In this document: piece after piece, positions 1 through 11,759 of the stretch
How positions within the stretch are numbered: the stretch's first letter is position 1
Layout: every line of letters begins with the position of its first letter
From: Climacium dendroides
Lineage: Eukaryota > Streptophyta > Bryopsida > Hypnales > Climaciaceae
Assembly: GCA_950106755.1 (NCBI GenBank)
Contig: OX467090.1
Coordinates: forward strand, 7,688,001 to 7,752,000
Direction of reading: 5' to 3'
DNA: 64,000 bases
Translations under genes and position numbers: made by a program
Notes under the pieces: model-generated
What the model was told of the DNA's origin: nothing
Databases searched by the model: none
Seen by the model: only the letters and a program-made list of their open reading frames with translations

Positions 1-173
1 TGGTATTGATTAGAAAGATTCACAAGCTCTTTGCAACTAATAAGAAAGTGCCCAAATTGCTTCCGGCAACTACATAGTTTTAATAAAACGACGATAAGCA
101 AAAACTTCTCCAGAATTTTCAGAAACTATGGGAGCCCATACAAGGTTCCACATACTATAAAAGAAGACTGTAC

Positions 174-2836
174 CTGGAAGTGCTTCTTTATGTGGCCGAG
201 ATAATGAACGAGTTTTAGAACGAATTCTCTTCTGAGCTTGCTCATCCACTTCCATGTCATCACCACCTGCCCCTTCAGATCTATCCCGCTTCCTACTTCT
301 TGTTCCAGCAGCAGACCTACTCCTTGCTCTATTCACTGCGGCATTAGGGTCCAAGCCCAAGCTTGAAAGATGTCTTCCCATCCGACTAGTATTAAATTGT
401 CGTTCTACATCATGCCTTCTAGGCATTACAGGTTTATTATCAGCAGTTTTCTTTTTCGCCCTATGTTCAGCCAACATGAGCCTCTTCTTCCGTCGAATTG
501 CAGCCAGAGCCTCTGCTTCCTCGGGTGTCAAGTCCTGTTCAAAAAGAAACCAAAACAGTTTTCAGTATGACACCTTCACGTCGACAGAGATCAAGATAGC
601 ACACACAAAAATCAGATTTAAAATAAGTAAATCCTTCAAAAACTGCAAAAAAATTGACCTGGTCGCTCATGTCCTCGTCCTCCTCCATTCCCTCCGCTGC
701 TGCGGCACGCTCATCCTCCTCCCTCTCCAATTCATCTAATCTTTGAAGAATGTCGGCATCAACAAAGTCAGCAATATTGTGCCCATCCATAATCTCAGGG
801 ACGATGTCATCCTTCCAATCCGGATCCAACAACAAGTAATGCTTGTGCATATTCGCAGAATACACTCCTGTCATAGCACACATCCACACAAACACGCACT
901 CATCAGTCGTTGATGTCATACCTGAAATCCAAACGCATACCATCTCAAAAAAAAGCCACTGGATGCAGTTGGCTTGCACAGAAATGATACTAAAATGGAG
1001 GTAAACACTATTAACATTTCTAACCAAGAAAATAATTGTGAAACTGACGGACCTGCACCACCATTTTCGTTCTCAAGATCTTTCTCCAGTTTCCTCTTGT
1101 TCTCAGCAGCCTTAGCGTCGAGAACTGCCTGGGGAATAACAGGTGGACGTTCTTTCTGATCCCGGAGTTTTGGCACAGCCACGTGAATTCGATTGAGACA
1201 ATCGTTGACCTTCTTTGATTTCATCTTCATGTCCACACGCATCTCCAGCAACTTCTCACATGCAGCATTCTTCACATTGATAATGCCCTCCTCTGTCATA
1301 GTACTCATGGCCAACATGCAATTCTCTTCATCAGGCGGAGAACCGTCAACGAGACCTGCTCCAATTCTAGCAGCTTCTTTCCTCATCTCCTCAATAAGCT
1401 TCTTATCAGACTCTGGAAGCGTCTCAAATGGCTGCAAATCGGTCTTGTTGCAGGCGATGATCACTGGTTTGTTGGCGAACAGCATTTTGATTGAATGAAA
1501 CAACGCTACTTGCTGGGCAATAGTGAAGCCACAATTGCCAGAGAGATCAATCACGAAAAGAACTGCAGCTCTGAGATGCGACAAGGCTGTGATACCCATC
1601 ATCTCAATCACGTTACACTCTTCCAAAGGACGATCCAAAAGACCGGGAGTGTCGATCACCTACACAATACGAAATCATTTTTAGCACATAATGCGCCGAT
1701 TGCAAATAACTGACAATCACTTTGACAACGCCCTAAGTAGGAGGTGCTGGAAGTAGAAAAGCGCTTTTAAATAAAGTGTGATGAGTTGTCTACCTGCCAC
1801 CGCATATACTTGTAATCGGTGTGACCTACAAACAGAGACTTCGTGGTGAACGCATACGGCTGCACATCTACATCAGCGCGCGTAATTTTGTTGATGAAAC
1901 TGCTCTTTCCGACATTGGGAGAACCACAGATCAAGATAGTTCGAGTGTTGGGATCGATTGAGGGCAACCTTGACAAATGCTTGCGGACGTATTCCAGGTA
2001 TGCCAGACTAGGGCTAACACGCTTCATCACTGTGCACATCCTACCCAACGCTGCTTTCTTCAAAATCTTGCACCTGAAAAAGCAAACTCCAATTCAGCTA
2101 ACCTCGTCCTAAAACCAACAAGCAATTGATAATAACCACGTCCTAGAACCACTTAACATTTGATATAAGAACCTTGCTTAAGATCCTGAAGTCAAATAAC
2201 TTGAAAACCGTAGCAACAGGATTGCAAGTAGCCCTAAACCCTAAAAATCGGCAAACACTTGCAATAGTACCGCTAGATATGTTCCGCGAGTCCGCATGAT
2301 TTAATAAGAGCAAGTAGCCCTAAACCCTAAACCCAAAAGCACTCGAAATAAAGCCAGGAGATATATATTTCGAGCATCATAGCTTAAGAAACTATAGTGA
2401 CAGGAGTGGTAACAAACCCTAAAACCGCCCCCCCCCAACCCCCGTCAGTAGAAAGTACGCACCTGTAGAGCGAGTCCCCGTACTTCAACAAGCGCACGTA
2501 ATCCTTGGAGATTTTCTCAATCAAGTTCCTTGCGGTGTTGAGCTGCCCCAGAGCCAGCTTGTAATGGTCCCTGTTGTACAGCTGATTCATGAGCTCCCCG
2601 TAGAACGGATGGATGTCATCAAGGCGCGGGAAGTCCTCCAAGATGGTGGAAATCTTCTCGTGAAAGTTCGTCTGCGTGAACTTGACCTTGCGCATGTAGA
2701 ACTGTCGGAGTCGGTTGATAGCGTAGCCCTTGTGCACCACCGTGGGCGTCTGGCGCTGCGTCCGGGACAGGATGATGTCCACGAACTCCTTGCCCGTCGG
2801 CACCACCGTAATCCGCTTGAAATTGAGGAGCACCAT
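174..2836 (-). CDS. NOG1: Nucleolar GTP-binding protein 1 (NOG1), 3' end outside window
   Basis: NOG1 is a nucleolar GTPase that assembles with pre-60S ribosomal particles. Exons on the minus strand, 5' to 3': 2836-2463, 2073-1794, 1659-1053, 867-659, 534-174. All introns are GT-AG and the phases join in frame (610 codons visible). The start [13 protein letters not shown] matches the family N-terminus; the open frame continues upstream, but that extension is not NOG1-like. The GTPase motifs are present: G1 SPNVGKSS, G3 DTPG, G4 NKTD. The acidic segment (EDEDMSD) and the basic C-terminal region ([15 protein letters not shown]) are also typical. A donor follows ...KEALPG at 173, and no acceptor or NOG1-like coding follows in bases 1-173, so the last exon or exons lie left of the window. 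The gene is divergent from the CysRS gene. Identification rests on recognition of the family over its whole length. Confidence 0.96.
2226..2426 (-). promoter_or_regulatory. Telo-box cluster in NOG1 intron 1
   Basis: Three AAACCCTAA-type motifs lie in the first intron: 2232-2245 (ccctaaaccctaaa), 2318-2334 and 2414-2424. Telo-boxes are known in plant promoters and first introns of translation and ribosome-biogenesis genes, which fits NOG1. That they act here is inference. Some could instead be short telomere-like repeats without function. Confidence 0.55.
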
Positions 2837-3044
2837 GGCTGCAAACTTCGTCCTGGCAGCCCCAAGCTCTGGCTGTCTAGGGAGAGATCGAAAGAGGACG
2901 CAGACGGTGCAAAAGCGAGGAGGAGCCTCCTTAGGGCAGAGGAGGAGGCGCCACAAAGAGCAAGAGAGAAGAGGTGAAGAGGACAAGAGGCTCGTTAGGG
3001 CAGAGGTTCCCTTTCAGTTAGGGAACGTTGCTGCGTTCTCATGA

Positions 3045-5822
3045 TGATGGGATGGATCGGACGGCCCACAAGTACTTCAGGAAGCAATGAATTAATTTTG
3101 GCTTTCTTGATGGTCACGCAAGACATAGCCTATTTCAATGAGGTTTATAGTAGCCTTGGGGTCGGATGGAAGGTCAGCCCAATTTGCCCTCGATCCAGCC
3201 AAAGTTAATGTAAAGTGTTTAGACTCAATTTGGGGGCTTAATTTTTTATATGTGCTCCTAAAAAATTTTAATGTTCAATTTCAGAAAAATAGAACGTGCA
3301 CCTTTTTCTTTCTATTCCTATTTTCTCTATTGTGAGAATAAAAGAAAGAGGGTTATTTTTTGCAATCCATTTATTTTTTATTTTTTATTTTTATTTATTT
3401 ATTTATATAATAGTTATTTATTTTCATGAGAATTTAAAGAACTTCGAGCAACATATAATTTTAGTCTTGTCACTATATGAGTAGAGCGGGTTGAAAATAA
3501 TCACACATCTAAATGGATAATTTGAGAAACATCTCTTTTTTATCTCTTTTTAAAAAAAAAAATTATTTCTTTTTTTTTAAATATGAATTCTTTTTATTTT
3601 GAAAACTTGAATGAGTTTAATAATAAATGTAATACTTTACAACTTATTTTAAGGTTTCATTGTACATTATATTTTTAGTACTTCAATAACATTACATTTC
3701 TTTTCAAGTATTTGTTACAAGAATAAGAAATAAACATTATATTTTTTGATCTTGTAATAAAAATCACTTAGTTAGCTATTAAAAATAATGTAATGTCATT
3801 AATCCAATAAAAAAAATTGCACTGAAAATCTTGTTATACTAGAGAGTCTACTAAAATTTTAAGTACAAATAGTGTACACAATCCAAATGGCAATGTGAAA
3901 TATCCAACAATACTATGCATTACAACAAATGATTATTTTTTGTATTATTGAATAAGAAAATACTAGAAATAGTTTCTAATTTTAAAAAAAATAAATTACT
4001 AGGGCTTCAAAAATTCAACAGCAACAGATGATTGGGAAGAAATCAATAAATATTTACTAAAAAAGAAAACCAAAAACCTTACATTAGTAAATGGCGGAAA
4101 TTTATACAATCTAGCAATGGAGCCCAATCTAGCCCTAGGTGGGAGTTTGGGCCACCCCAAACCTTGTCTTGATTGCTCTTTTCAGATCAAAAGGTTTGAC
4201 ACCAAAACTATGCCATCTAAAGAGACATGTAGAATGAATTATGGTTCCAACTTCGCTCTAGTTATAAAGCCTTTGGATTGAATTTGAAGATATTGAGTAA
4301 TCCTATTGATTCAAACATGGAGAATTTGGATTAGTCTTCAATTTGGCCTCAGGTATTAACCCCTAAAGGTTCAAATACCGTTTTGGGGCATCATAGCAAA
4401 TTTGGGTAGCTCATTATGAATGAAATTTTTATTTATTTTCTTTGAAAATTTCACAAAATATGTGTTTGAGGAGTATCTTCAAGGTACAACAATTTTCATA
4501 ATTTTTGACTGCATGGTTAAAAAGTTATTGCATGATATGTAATTTTCAACATTCGGCGGGCAATTTGGGCAAGAACTTGGGCAACCCAAAAATCACTTTT
4601 TTAAGAAGTTTTTTGGGTTGCCCAAGTTGCCTACCGAATGTTGAAAATTGCATATCACGCAATAACTTTTTAACCATGTAGTCAAAAGTTATGAAGTTTA
4701 TTATGTTGTCTTAAAGTTATTCTTTGGGAACATGTTTTGTGAAATTTTCAAAGAAAAGAAATAAAAATTCCATTTGTAGTGAGCTGCCCAAAATTGCTAT
4801 GATGCCAAATAAACAATATTTAGACCTTTAGGGGTTAATTGTTGAAAGGCCTAAAACCAATTTGTGGTTGCATCATATATTACAAATTCAGTGGTATTTG
4901 ATTAGAAAAACATTGAACAGAACTTTTCAGTACAAAATAAATTAATAATCATGATAGTTCGTAATTAAACAATGCATCACAATTCATATATTAAACCATA
5001 AATAAAGAGTTATAAGGCTAAATATGGGCCGTAGGAGCACTATTGCATCGGTCGCGCAAAGTCAGTCTACATATCCGTCTGCCTACATCTGCCTAACCAT
5101 ACCCGTCCAAAATATCCGCCAGACTATATCCGGTCTTCAATATCAGTCCCGTATCGATCAGGGCATCATCGACCTATGAGCTCAGGAAGGTTTTCCGCCT
5201 CTTGTGTGTTTGGGCTTCTCGGCCACAATCTCCTCAGCTGGCTTGTGTTGATTTGATGGTAATCTTGAGAATTTCTGTTGTGTGTTTTGAATTTCGGGTT
5301 GTGGATTGTAGGGTTTCTGTGTACTTTCGTCTTATAGTTGATAAGTGACTTCCCTTAAATATTCGGAGGACGAGTGTGGAATCCAGTGTGTCCTGATGCT
5401 TGCGCTTGGATTGCATGTTACAATCCGTTTGTTCCAATGGGGAATCCAACTTGGATGTGCTTTGTAAGAATTCGGGCAATGTTTGTGATTCTAGGGACGC
5501 TCTTAGAAATGTGAGGGTGCTTGAGAGCTTCTATACAAATACCTCATGGCATTTTGCACGTCCTACTTTCTCTTTTCTTCTGGAATGAATTCCTAAACCT
5601 ATCAGTATTGAATTATAGAAAACTTAGCAGTGTTGAATAATGAATTGTTGTTCTGTAGACAGCGTGAGATAACAATCTACTCTTAACACTTTCGTTTTGT
5701 TGGATTGTCTGCAGCCAGAGCGACCTCATCTAGCATTTCCCCTTTTCGATGGTGGATTTGAGCTGCAATGACATTGCCTGCTAGACTTAGAATGACATTG
5801 TCGATTTAGTCTTTTAAAAGCT
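3045..5822. other. Intergenic region between divergent NOG1 and CysRS genes
   Basis: About 2.8 kb with no supported gene. It is AT-rich from 3240 to 5000 and less so near 5030-5800. The foldback element at 4360-4834 is the only recognisable structure. Promoters of both genes must lie here or just inside it; I see no convincing TATA box for either. Short ORFs at 3138-3484 and 5234-5588 are low-complexity or lack any recognisable motif. Confidence 0.6.
4360..4834. mobile_element. Foldback element with TTAA flanks (piggyBac-like MITE)
   Basis: The element is flanked by TTAA at 4356-4359 and 4835-4838. Its ends are CCCCTAAAGGTTCAAATA and, read on the other strand, CCCCTAAAGGTCTAAATA. The two arms, roughly 230 bp each, pair along most of their length around a centre near 4600 (shared blocks include GGCATCATAGCAA and TTTGAAAATTTCACAAAA). 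It encodes no protein. TTAA target duplication with C-rich ends is the hallmark of the piggyBac superfamily; assignment rests on that alone. Single-arm relatives lie at 17769-18005 and 34190-34361. Confidence 0.75.
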
Positions 5823-8800
5823 ATGGCCATGGCCGCTCGCATGATGAGTTGCTACAGCACAGCGCTTCTGTCCCGAGCCGTGGTCATCAGGCCTCATTGT
5901 ATTCATCGTCATGCCGGTGTAGGGGTGTCTTTGTATGGAGCAGAGTTACGTAAGGAGAAGGCGCGAATACATCAACACAGAACGATATGTTGTTCCAGCG
6001 CTAGCAGCCCTAATAATGCGACTGAAGTGCAGATTCAGTTGTACAATACCATGAAAAGACAGAAAGAGTTTTTTCGGCCCCTTGTGCCGGGGAAAGTGAG
6101 CATGTATGTGTGCGGCGTGACTTCTTACGACTATAGTCACATCGGCCACGCTCGTGTATACGTCGCCTTTGATGTCCTTTTCCGGTGAGAACACAGCACT
6201 TGACCTAATCTGCCTTTGTTGCACATGATTTGTAATCAGAATTTGGAATGAATTGTGAATTTGGTTTTTGTACTGGATCAGGTACTTGAAGAGCGTAGGC
6301 TTCGACGTGACTTATGTGCGAAACTTTACCGACATCGATGATAAGGTATGCTTGTTTGTTATGTTTATGCTCCCCCAACCCTATTCTTGATTTTTTGTGT
6401 CTTGGTTTTGTGAAATAGCATTTTTCTGAGCAGGTTATAATGGAAAATCACCAGTTGGGAACCCCCTCAAAGTGCATGTTCTTCCGGAAAAACTATCGGC
6501 TTCAAACCCTGCTTATTGTGACGCTATTGAAAGCAGTTTCAAACATAAACCCTGGCGGTTTTAATAGGGCTAGGTTTAGTAGAACAGCTCTAGGGGGGGA
6601 TTTTAGTAGTGAATACCTTGATATTAGAATGTGAGTGTTTTGAATTCTTGACCTGGCTATGCAGATCATCAATAGGGCGAATGAGTTGGGAGAAGATCCC
6701 GTAGAACTGAGTCGAAGATTTTGTGAAGAGTTTCAAGTGGACATGGAACTGCTGAGGTGCCTGCCACCGAGTGTGGAGCCTCGTGTAACCGACCACATCC
6801 CGCAAATTATAAAAATGATATGCAAGGTTAGTTTTGTGGTTTTGGAGGCTTATGTAGCAAATGGAGTGGATGGGATTTTGGAAATGTGACACTAATTTGT
6901 GTAAATCCTGTATTGCAGATCATAGAAAATGGAAATGGGTATGTGATGGACGGAGGCGACGTATACTTCGCCGTGGACACCCTTCCAACGTATGGATCCT
7001 TGTCAGGACGGAAGCAAGAGGAGAATCGGGCAGGAGAGCGTGTGACTGTCGACAATCGGAAGCAAAATCCTGCAGACTTCGCTCTTTGGAAGGTCAGCGC
7101 CCTTGCAAGTGGTGAGAAAGCAGTCCTTTTTGTCAATTTTGTAATGAACTTTGGTATTAATTCTCAAATTTTTATTTTCATTCAGGAACCGCCTATGTGA
7201 TTGGGTTGGGAGGTCCAAAAGAAACTGTGATCTTTGTCCATTTTACCTAAGTGCCCAAATGGTCAAAGTGGATGCTTCCATATCTTATGGAGTCGCAATT
7301 AATCTTTCAGAAAACTTCAAGTTAAAGAAATGTCTCAATTAAAAGAAGGTATCATGCCTTACATTTTTAAGCAATAGAACACTCTTGATAATCGACTGTT
7401 GTTTTCCAAAGTGGACTTCCCTTTTTGATCTTGGACAATTAGGGGTTAATGACTCTTTGGGGTTCCATCTCTTTGTGTCCGGATTTGGTTACTGAAGATT
7501 ACTTGAATTATTTCTATGCAGAGTACAAAACCAGGAGAGCCAGCTTGGGACAGTCCTTGGGGTTCTGGACGGCCGGGCTGGCACATTGAATGCAGTGCCA
7601 TGAGTGCGGAACATTTAGGTTATAAATTTGATATTCATGGTGGTGGAATGGATTTGATTTTTCCTCATCACGAGAACGAAATAGCCCAGAGTTGTGCTGC
7701 ATGTGCGGAAAGTCGAATCAGCTATTGGTTGCACAACGGTTTCGTGACTGTGGATTCGGAGAAGATGTCGAAGTCACTGGGAAACTTCTTCACCATTCGG
7801 GAGGTATGTGTTACAACCAGTTTTTAAAGTGATCCACAATATTTAGAGAGCCTATCCAAGCGTTCGAGCTTTCTCAGTTCCGCCTCTAGGTGGTGTTAGC
7901 GCTAATTTATTCCACAAGACTGCATATTTTCATGTCAAACTTTCTTTGTTTTGCATCTTTAGGGCTCTGCACAATTTCTGTTCCATCTGACCTTGAGATC
8001 AAAATAAACGTGTACAAATCCTTTCTCTGCTTCGGCATCCATTCCACCTATACAACCTTGAGTATTGCACCACTGTGCTTTTACATGGTATTTAATGCTA
8101 GACGGTAGATGGCGGTCCAACCTTCTCTTTTACCATCTTTGATTTACATCCTTGTGCAAAACCTGCTTAAGAAGAATTTCTACTTGATGTGCTCTTTTTA
8201 AATGCTATTTACATTTTTTGATAAATTCAGTGTAGTCGAAGTCTAATTCTAATAGTGCAAGTGGTAATCTTGGATGAAGGTGTTGGAGCTCTATCATCCT
8301 CTGGCATTGCGTTGGTTTTTGCTGGGCACCCACTATCGATCCCCTGTGAATTATTCCAAGCGGCAGCTGGAGGTGGCATCGGACCGCATATTTTACCTCT
8401 TTCAGGTGGAGTTTCTAGCATCTTTTTCTTAGGCAATGCCGAGCTTTGAAGCCAAGTGCTTTCCTAGCGTTGTAATACATTGCAAACCCTCACGTTCCCA
8501 ATTTTCTCCTTTCTTGGAAACCCTTGCCCCAAGACATTGGAAGGTTATAGCCTCTTATACTAACTTCAAACAGATTTCCATCATTCAATAATTTAGGGTA
8601 TGGTTTTACTTTCTATTGGTACCTTTTGTTACCTCCTTGAGGCTTCCCGAATGATCTATTTCAACTCCCTTTCATATGAAAGTGGTTGCTTTGGGCCATT
8701 TGGGCACTTAGGGGTTAAGATTGTTGACTTGTGTGGGGCTGTATTCTACCTCTGATAAGTCTGACTTAACGATGTTCCGTATGGATAGGCACTTGCGGAC

Positions 8801-10090
8801 TGTGAAGAGGTTTTAAGTGAGCAAGACAACAAAGAGGCTAGCGGTAACCCTTCCAAGGAAGCTACCGAGCTCGCCGAGAGCTTCAAGGGCACTTTCATGT
8901 CATCAATGGCCGATGATTTGCACACCCCTGTTGTCGTCGCAGCTTTTTCAGATCCCTTGAAGTTCATAAATAACCTCCTGCATACTCGCAAGGTATGAGC
9001 CTTCTGTTCCTCCTTTAGACACGTTTCTTCTTAAATGTACGTCATTTGTGCCACATAGTTAGAGTCTCATGATCCTACAACCTACATTACCTTTTTTAAA
9101 GGAGTTCCTAACACTGCAAGTTCACAGAAGAGGCAGGGAGTCCAAGATGCTCCGACCCTCTCGAATCTTCTTTCTTTGACACACATCGTCTTACGTCTTG
9201 GGTTCAAAATTGGATAAATAAGTACTTCCATAGTTCCCTCGCTGTATTTTCTATATTCTCTCGCAAACAAGCAATAGTAAAATATTGTTGCACACCATAT
9301 TCATCTGAATCTTTTGAATCCAAATCATATCTTGTTTTTTCAGATGCCGTCATATGAACAGGGCGATGAGTTCATTCATAAAACTACTTCCGTAGCCAGT
9401 CTCATTTACTTCATTTTAAATAATCATTTTATCTTTGTTTCTTCAGGGCCGCAAAGATAAATCCCGTCTGGCATCTCTACAGTTGCTCATGAGCGAAATC
9501 CAAGGAGCTATGAATATTCTAGGATTTCAAGTCCCTAGCTACTCCAAGGTAATGCATCAGCCGCACCACTCCATGGATGAGTGCTATAAGTCTATTGCAT
9601 ATCATATCGCGTAGGTTGTACCGTCTAGAAGGGTCTCATTGTTTACGTGTAAATTTTTATGGCAAACACCACAATCATTTGGGCTATTAGAGTTATCCTT
9701 TACACTCATTCAAAGCGACGGTGCTGAGCTGCTGACCTTGTTTCAGTGAAAAAGTAGGGTGAATCTAATGAAATAGTCATGAATTAAGCCTTTTTGGTGG
9801 TTCAATCGTGAATCGGAAATAGTGTTTTATTCAATGATCAGTTTGCGGTTGCCTTTTTCCAGATACTGGACGAAGTCAAAGAATTAGCTTTGAAGAGAGC
9901 AGGACTGAGTATGGACGATCTAACAGCTCGGTTTCATGAGAGAGCTGCTGCTCGAAATGCGAAAGACTATGCACGGTCAGACCAAATTAGATTAGAATTA
10001 GCAGCTGTAGGTATTGCCTTGATGGATGGGGGCGATGGCACATTGTGGCGCCCTGCTGCCGTTACTGAAGAGCATCTTCAAACTGCATAG
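5823..10090 (+). CDS. Cysteinyl-tRNA synthetase, organellar type
   Basis: This class I aminoacyl-tRNA synthetase charges tRNA-Cys. Nine exons: 5823-6184, 6282-6345, 6665-6826, 6919-7092, 7522-7803, 8280-8405, 8789-8992, 9447-9548, 9863-10090. They join in frame to 567 codons with GT-AG introns. The HIGH motif is HIGHA ([10 protein letters not shown]) and KMSKS is EKMSKSLG. Zinc ligands of the family are visible as Cys in MYVCGVT, Cys in IECSA, and His/Glu in FPHHENE. The first 65-70 residues before VQIQLYNT resemble an organelle transit peptide ([21 protein letters not shown], Arg/Ser-rich, few acidic residues), consistent with the plant plastid/mitochondrial enzyme. Length is close to the family norm. 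Exon 6 was found by its peptide ([19 protein letters not shown]), hidden among stops in other frames. Introns 4 and 6 carry TTAA-type element ends. Confidence 0.96.
7246..7445. mobile_element. Probable TTAA-type MITE in CysRS intron 4
   Basis: The right end is AATTAGGGG followed by TTAA (7446-7449). The left end reads CCTAAGTGCCCAAATGG after TTTA at about 7242-7245, and resembles the end found on the opposite strand at 8714 (CCCCTAAGTGCCCAAATGG). The left TTAA is imperfect, so the left boundary is approximate. Confidence 0.45.
8680..8718. mobile_element. TTAA-type element end in CysRS intron 6
   Basis: GGGCACTTAGGGG followed by TTAA (8715-8718) matches the family terminus found elsewhere in the window. 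I could not identify the other end with confidence. Confidence 0.4.
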
Positions 10091-10139
10091 TTGAACTACT
10101 TTCACTTATCCCAATTAGTTTTAATCATTTATCTGCTTA

Positions 10140-10145
10140 AATAAA
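10140..10145 (+). promoter_or_regulatory. Possible polyadenylation signal of CysRS
   Basis: AATAAA about 50 bases after the CysRS stop codon. Position and sequence fit a near-upstream element; no transcript data are available. Confidence 0.45.
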
Positions 10146-10783
10146 ATTTAGTCCGGAAGTGGACTCCCTGGTTTAAAACATTTTTGGATTTTCAATTCCT
10201 TATACTAATAACCATGCTCTAGAATCACGCAAAACTCTACACGATTGAGCTGTCCGCTTCCAGGTTCGGGAATCCCTTCTCTAAGCTGGACGTAAAATTT
10301 CCTAGACTAACGCTGCCAAAACTCGCCATATAGAACTTCACTTAGCAATGTCTTACGCCAGAGCTTTTAAATGACGGGAGTGACCGCAGGTGTTTGAGCT
10401 TCAACGAGCACACTGATTTATTCTGTGAGTGCGTGCAAAATTAGAGTCCCTAGAAAATTAATGTCATCACCAAAAAAACTATTTTGTGGAAATTAATACA
10501 GTACAGAGATATTTCAACTTCAATATACTGCGCCAAATATAGCTAATGCTACAAAGCAATTAATAAGAAAAAATTACAGCTTGCACAGGTGGACAAAGGC
10601 TCCACCAAAAGCAATTAATGGCATCACTCCAAATCTGATTTGCAGATTCATGAAGTAATAAATTATTACTCATCCAAGGCAAGACTACATCCATCCAAAT
10701 CTTGCTTCAACAAGTTGGAAAAAGGCAGTAGAAATGCAAGTTCTATAAAGTAGTGAAAGAACTTCTACACTTAGCTACAAGCG

Positions 10784-11400
10784 TGCATTGCTGTTGGAAA
10801 TACTGGGAAGACTAGGATTAAAAACATGGAACTTCTTCGTCACAGCGTCTAACTTTTGACCAGGTTTATAGAAGAGCTTGTGATGCATTGCTGTTGGAAA
10901 TACTGGGAAGACTAGGATTAAAAACATGGCAACTTCTTCGTCACAGCGTCTAACTTTTGACCAAGTTTATAGAAGAGCTTGTGATTCATGAAAAATATGA
11001 GTAGTTTGTATGTTTTGTTCTCCTAGTGAAAGGTATAACATGCGATGTAGACTAAATTAGACCAGGTTTATAGAAGAGCTTGTGATTCATGAAAAATATG
11101 AGTAGTTTGTATGTTTTGTTCTCCTAGTGAAAGGTATAACATGCGATGTAGACTAAAGACACGTGTTGATTCCTCACTAACATTCCAATTTGTTTTCATG
11201 TCGTGGGATGGGTACAGGTGAGGTCTACATCCTCTAGGAGCTATGATTCCTCACTAACATTCCAATTTGTTGTCATGTTGTAGGATGGGCACAGGTGAGG
11301 TCTACATCCTCTTAGGAGCTATGATTCCTCACTAACATTCTAATTTGTTGTCATGTTGTAGGATGGGCACAGGTGAGGTCTACATCCTCTAGGAGCTATG
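10784..11400. repeat. Cascade of three adjoining short tandem duplications
   Basis: Unit A (about 100 bp, begins TGCATTGCTGTTGG) occurs at 10784 and 10884. Unit B (about 101 bp, begins ACCA(A/G)GTTTATAG) occurs at 10960 and 11061. Unit C (77-78 bp, begins GATTCCTCACTAAC) occurs three times at 11168, 11245 and 11323. The end of the second A overlaps the start of the first B. Copies are nearly identical. No coding potential was seen. Confidence 0.9.
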
Positions 11401-11759
11401 TGCAAACCAGCTTCAAAAAACTCCTCAACCAAAACTTTCATGTTATTGAATTACATTGTATTTAAGCTTTCCACTTTCAATGTGTTAGAACTAGTATGGT
11501 ACAAGGCATTGACAAACTTTTATAAAAATTTAGTCTCTTCTGTGATACTAATACGACTCTTTGTGTAGATAAAGAAATAGATATATTTTCATGATTATCG
11601 ATTATTGCAGTAGAAATGTAGGAAGTCTTTTTGAGCATAGACATACCTTTGAGGTAGTACTTGAGGCTGGAACAAGCCTTGATTTAAAACTATAGTGTTA
11701 AAATCAAAAAGTTTAGAATTGATCAGATTGGTGTCCAATACAAGGATGTTCTGGAAAAA

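Noticed and set aside
254..739. Plus-strand ORF of 161 codons opposite NOG1
   Set aside because: Complement of NOG1 exons 4-5 and the intron between them; no family resemblance.
2564..2977. Plus-strand ORF of 137 codons
   Set aside because: Antisense of NOG1 exon 1 and upstream; the minus strand encodes the recognisable protein.
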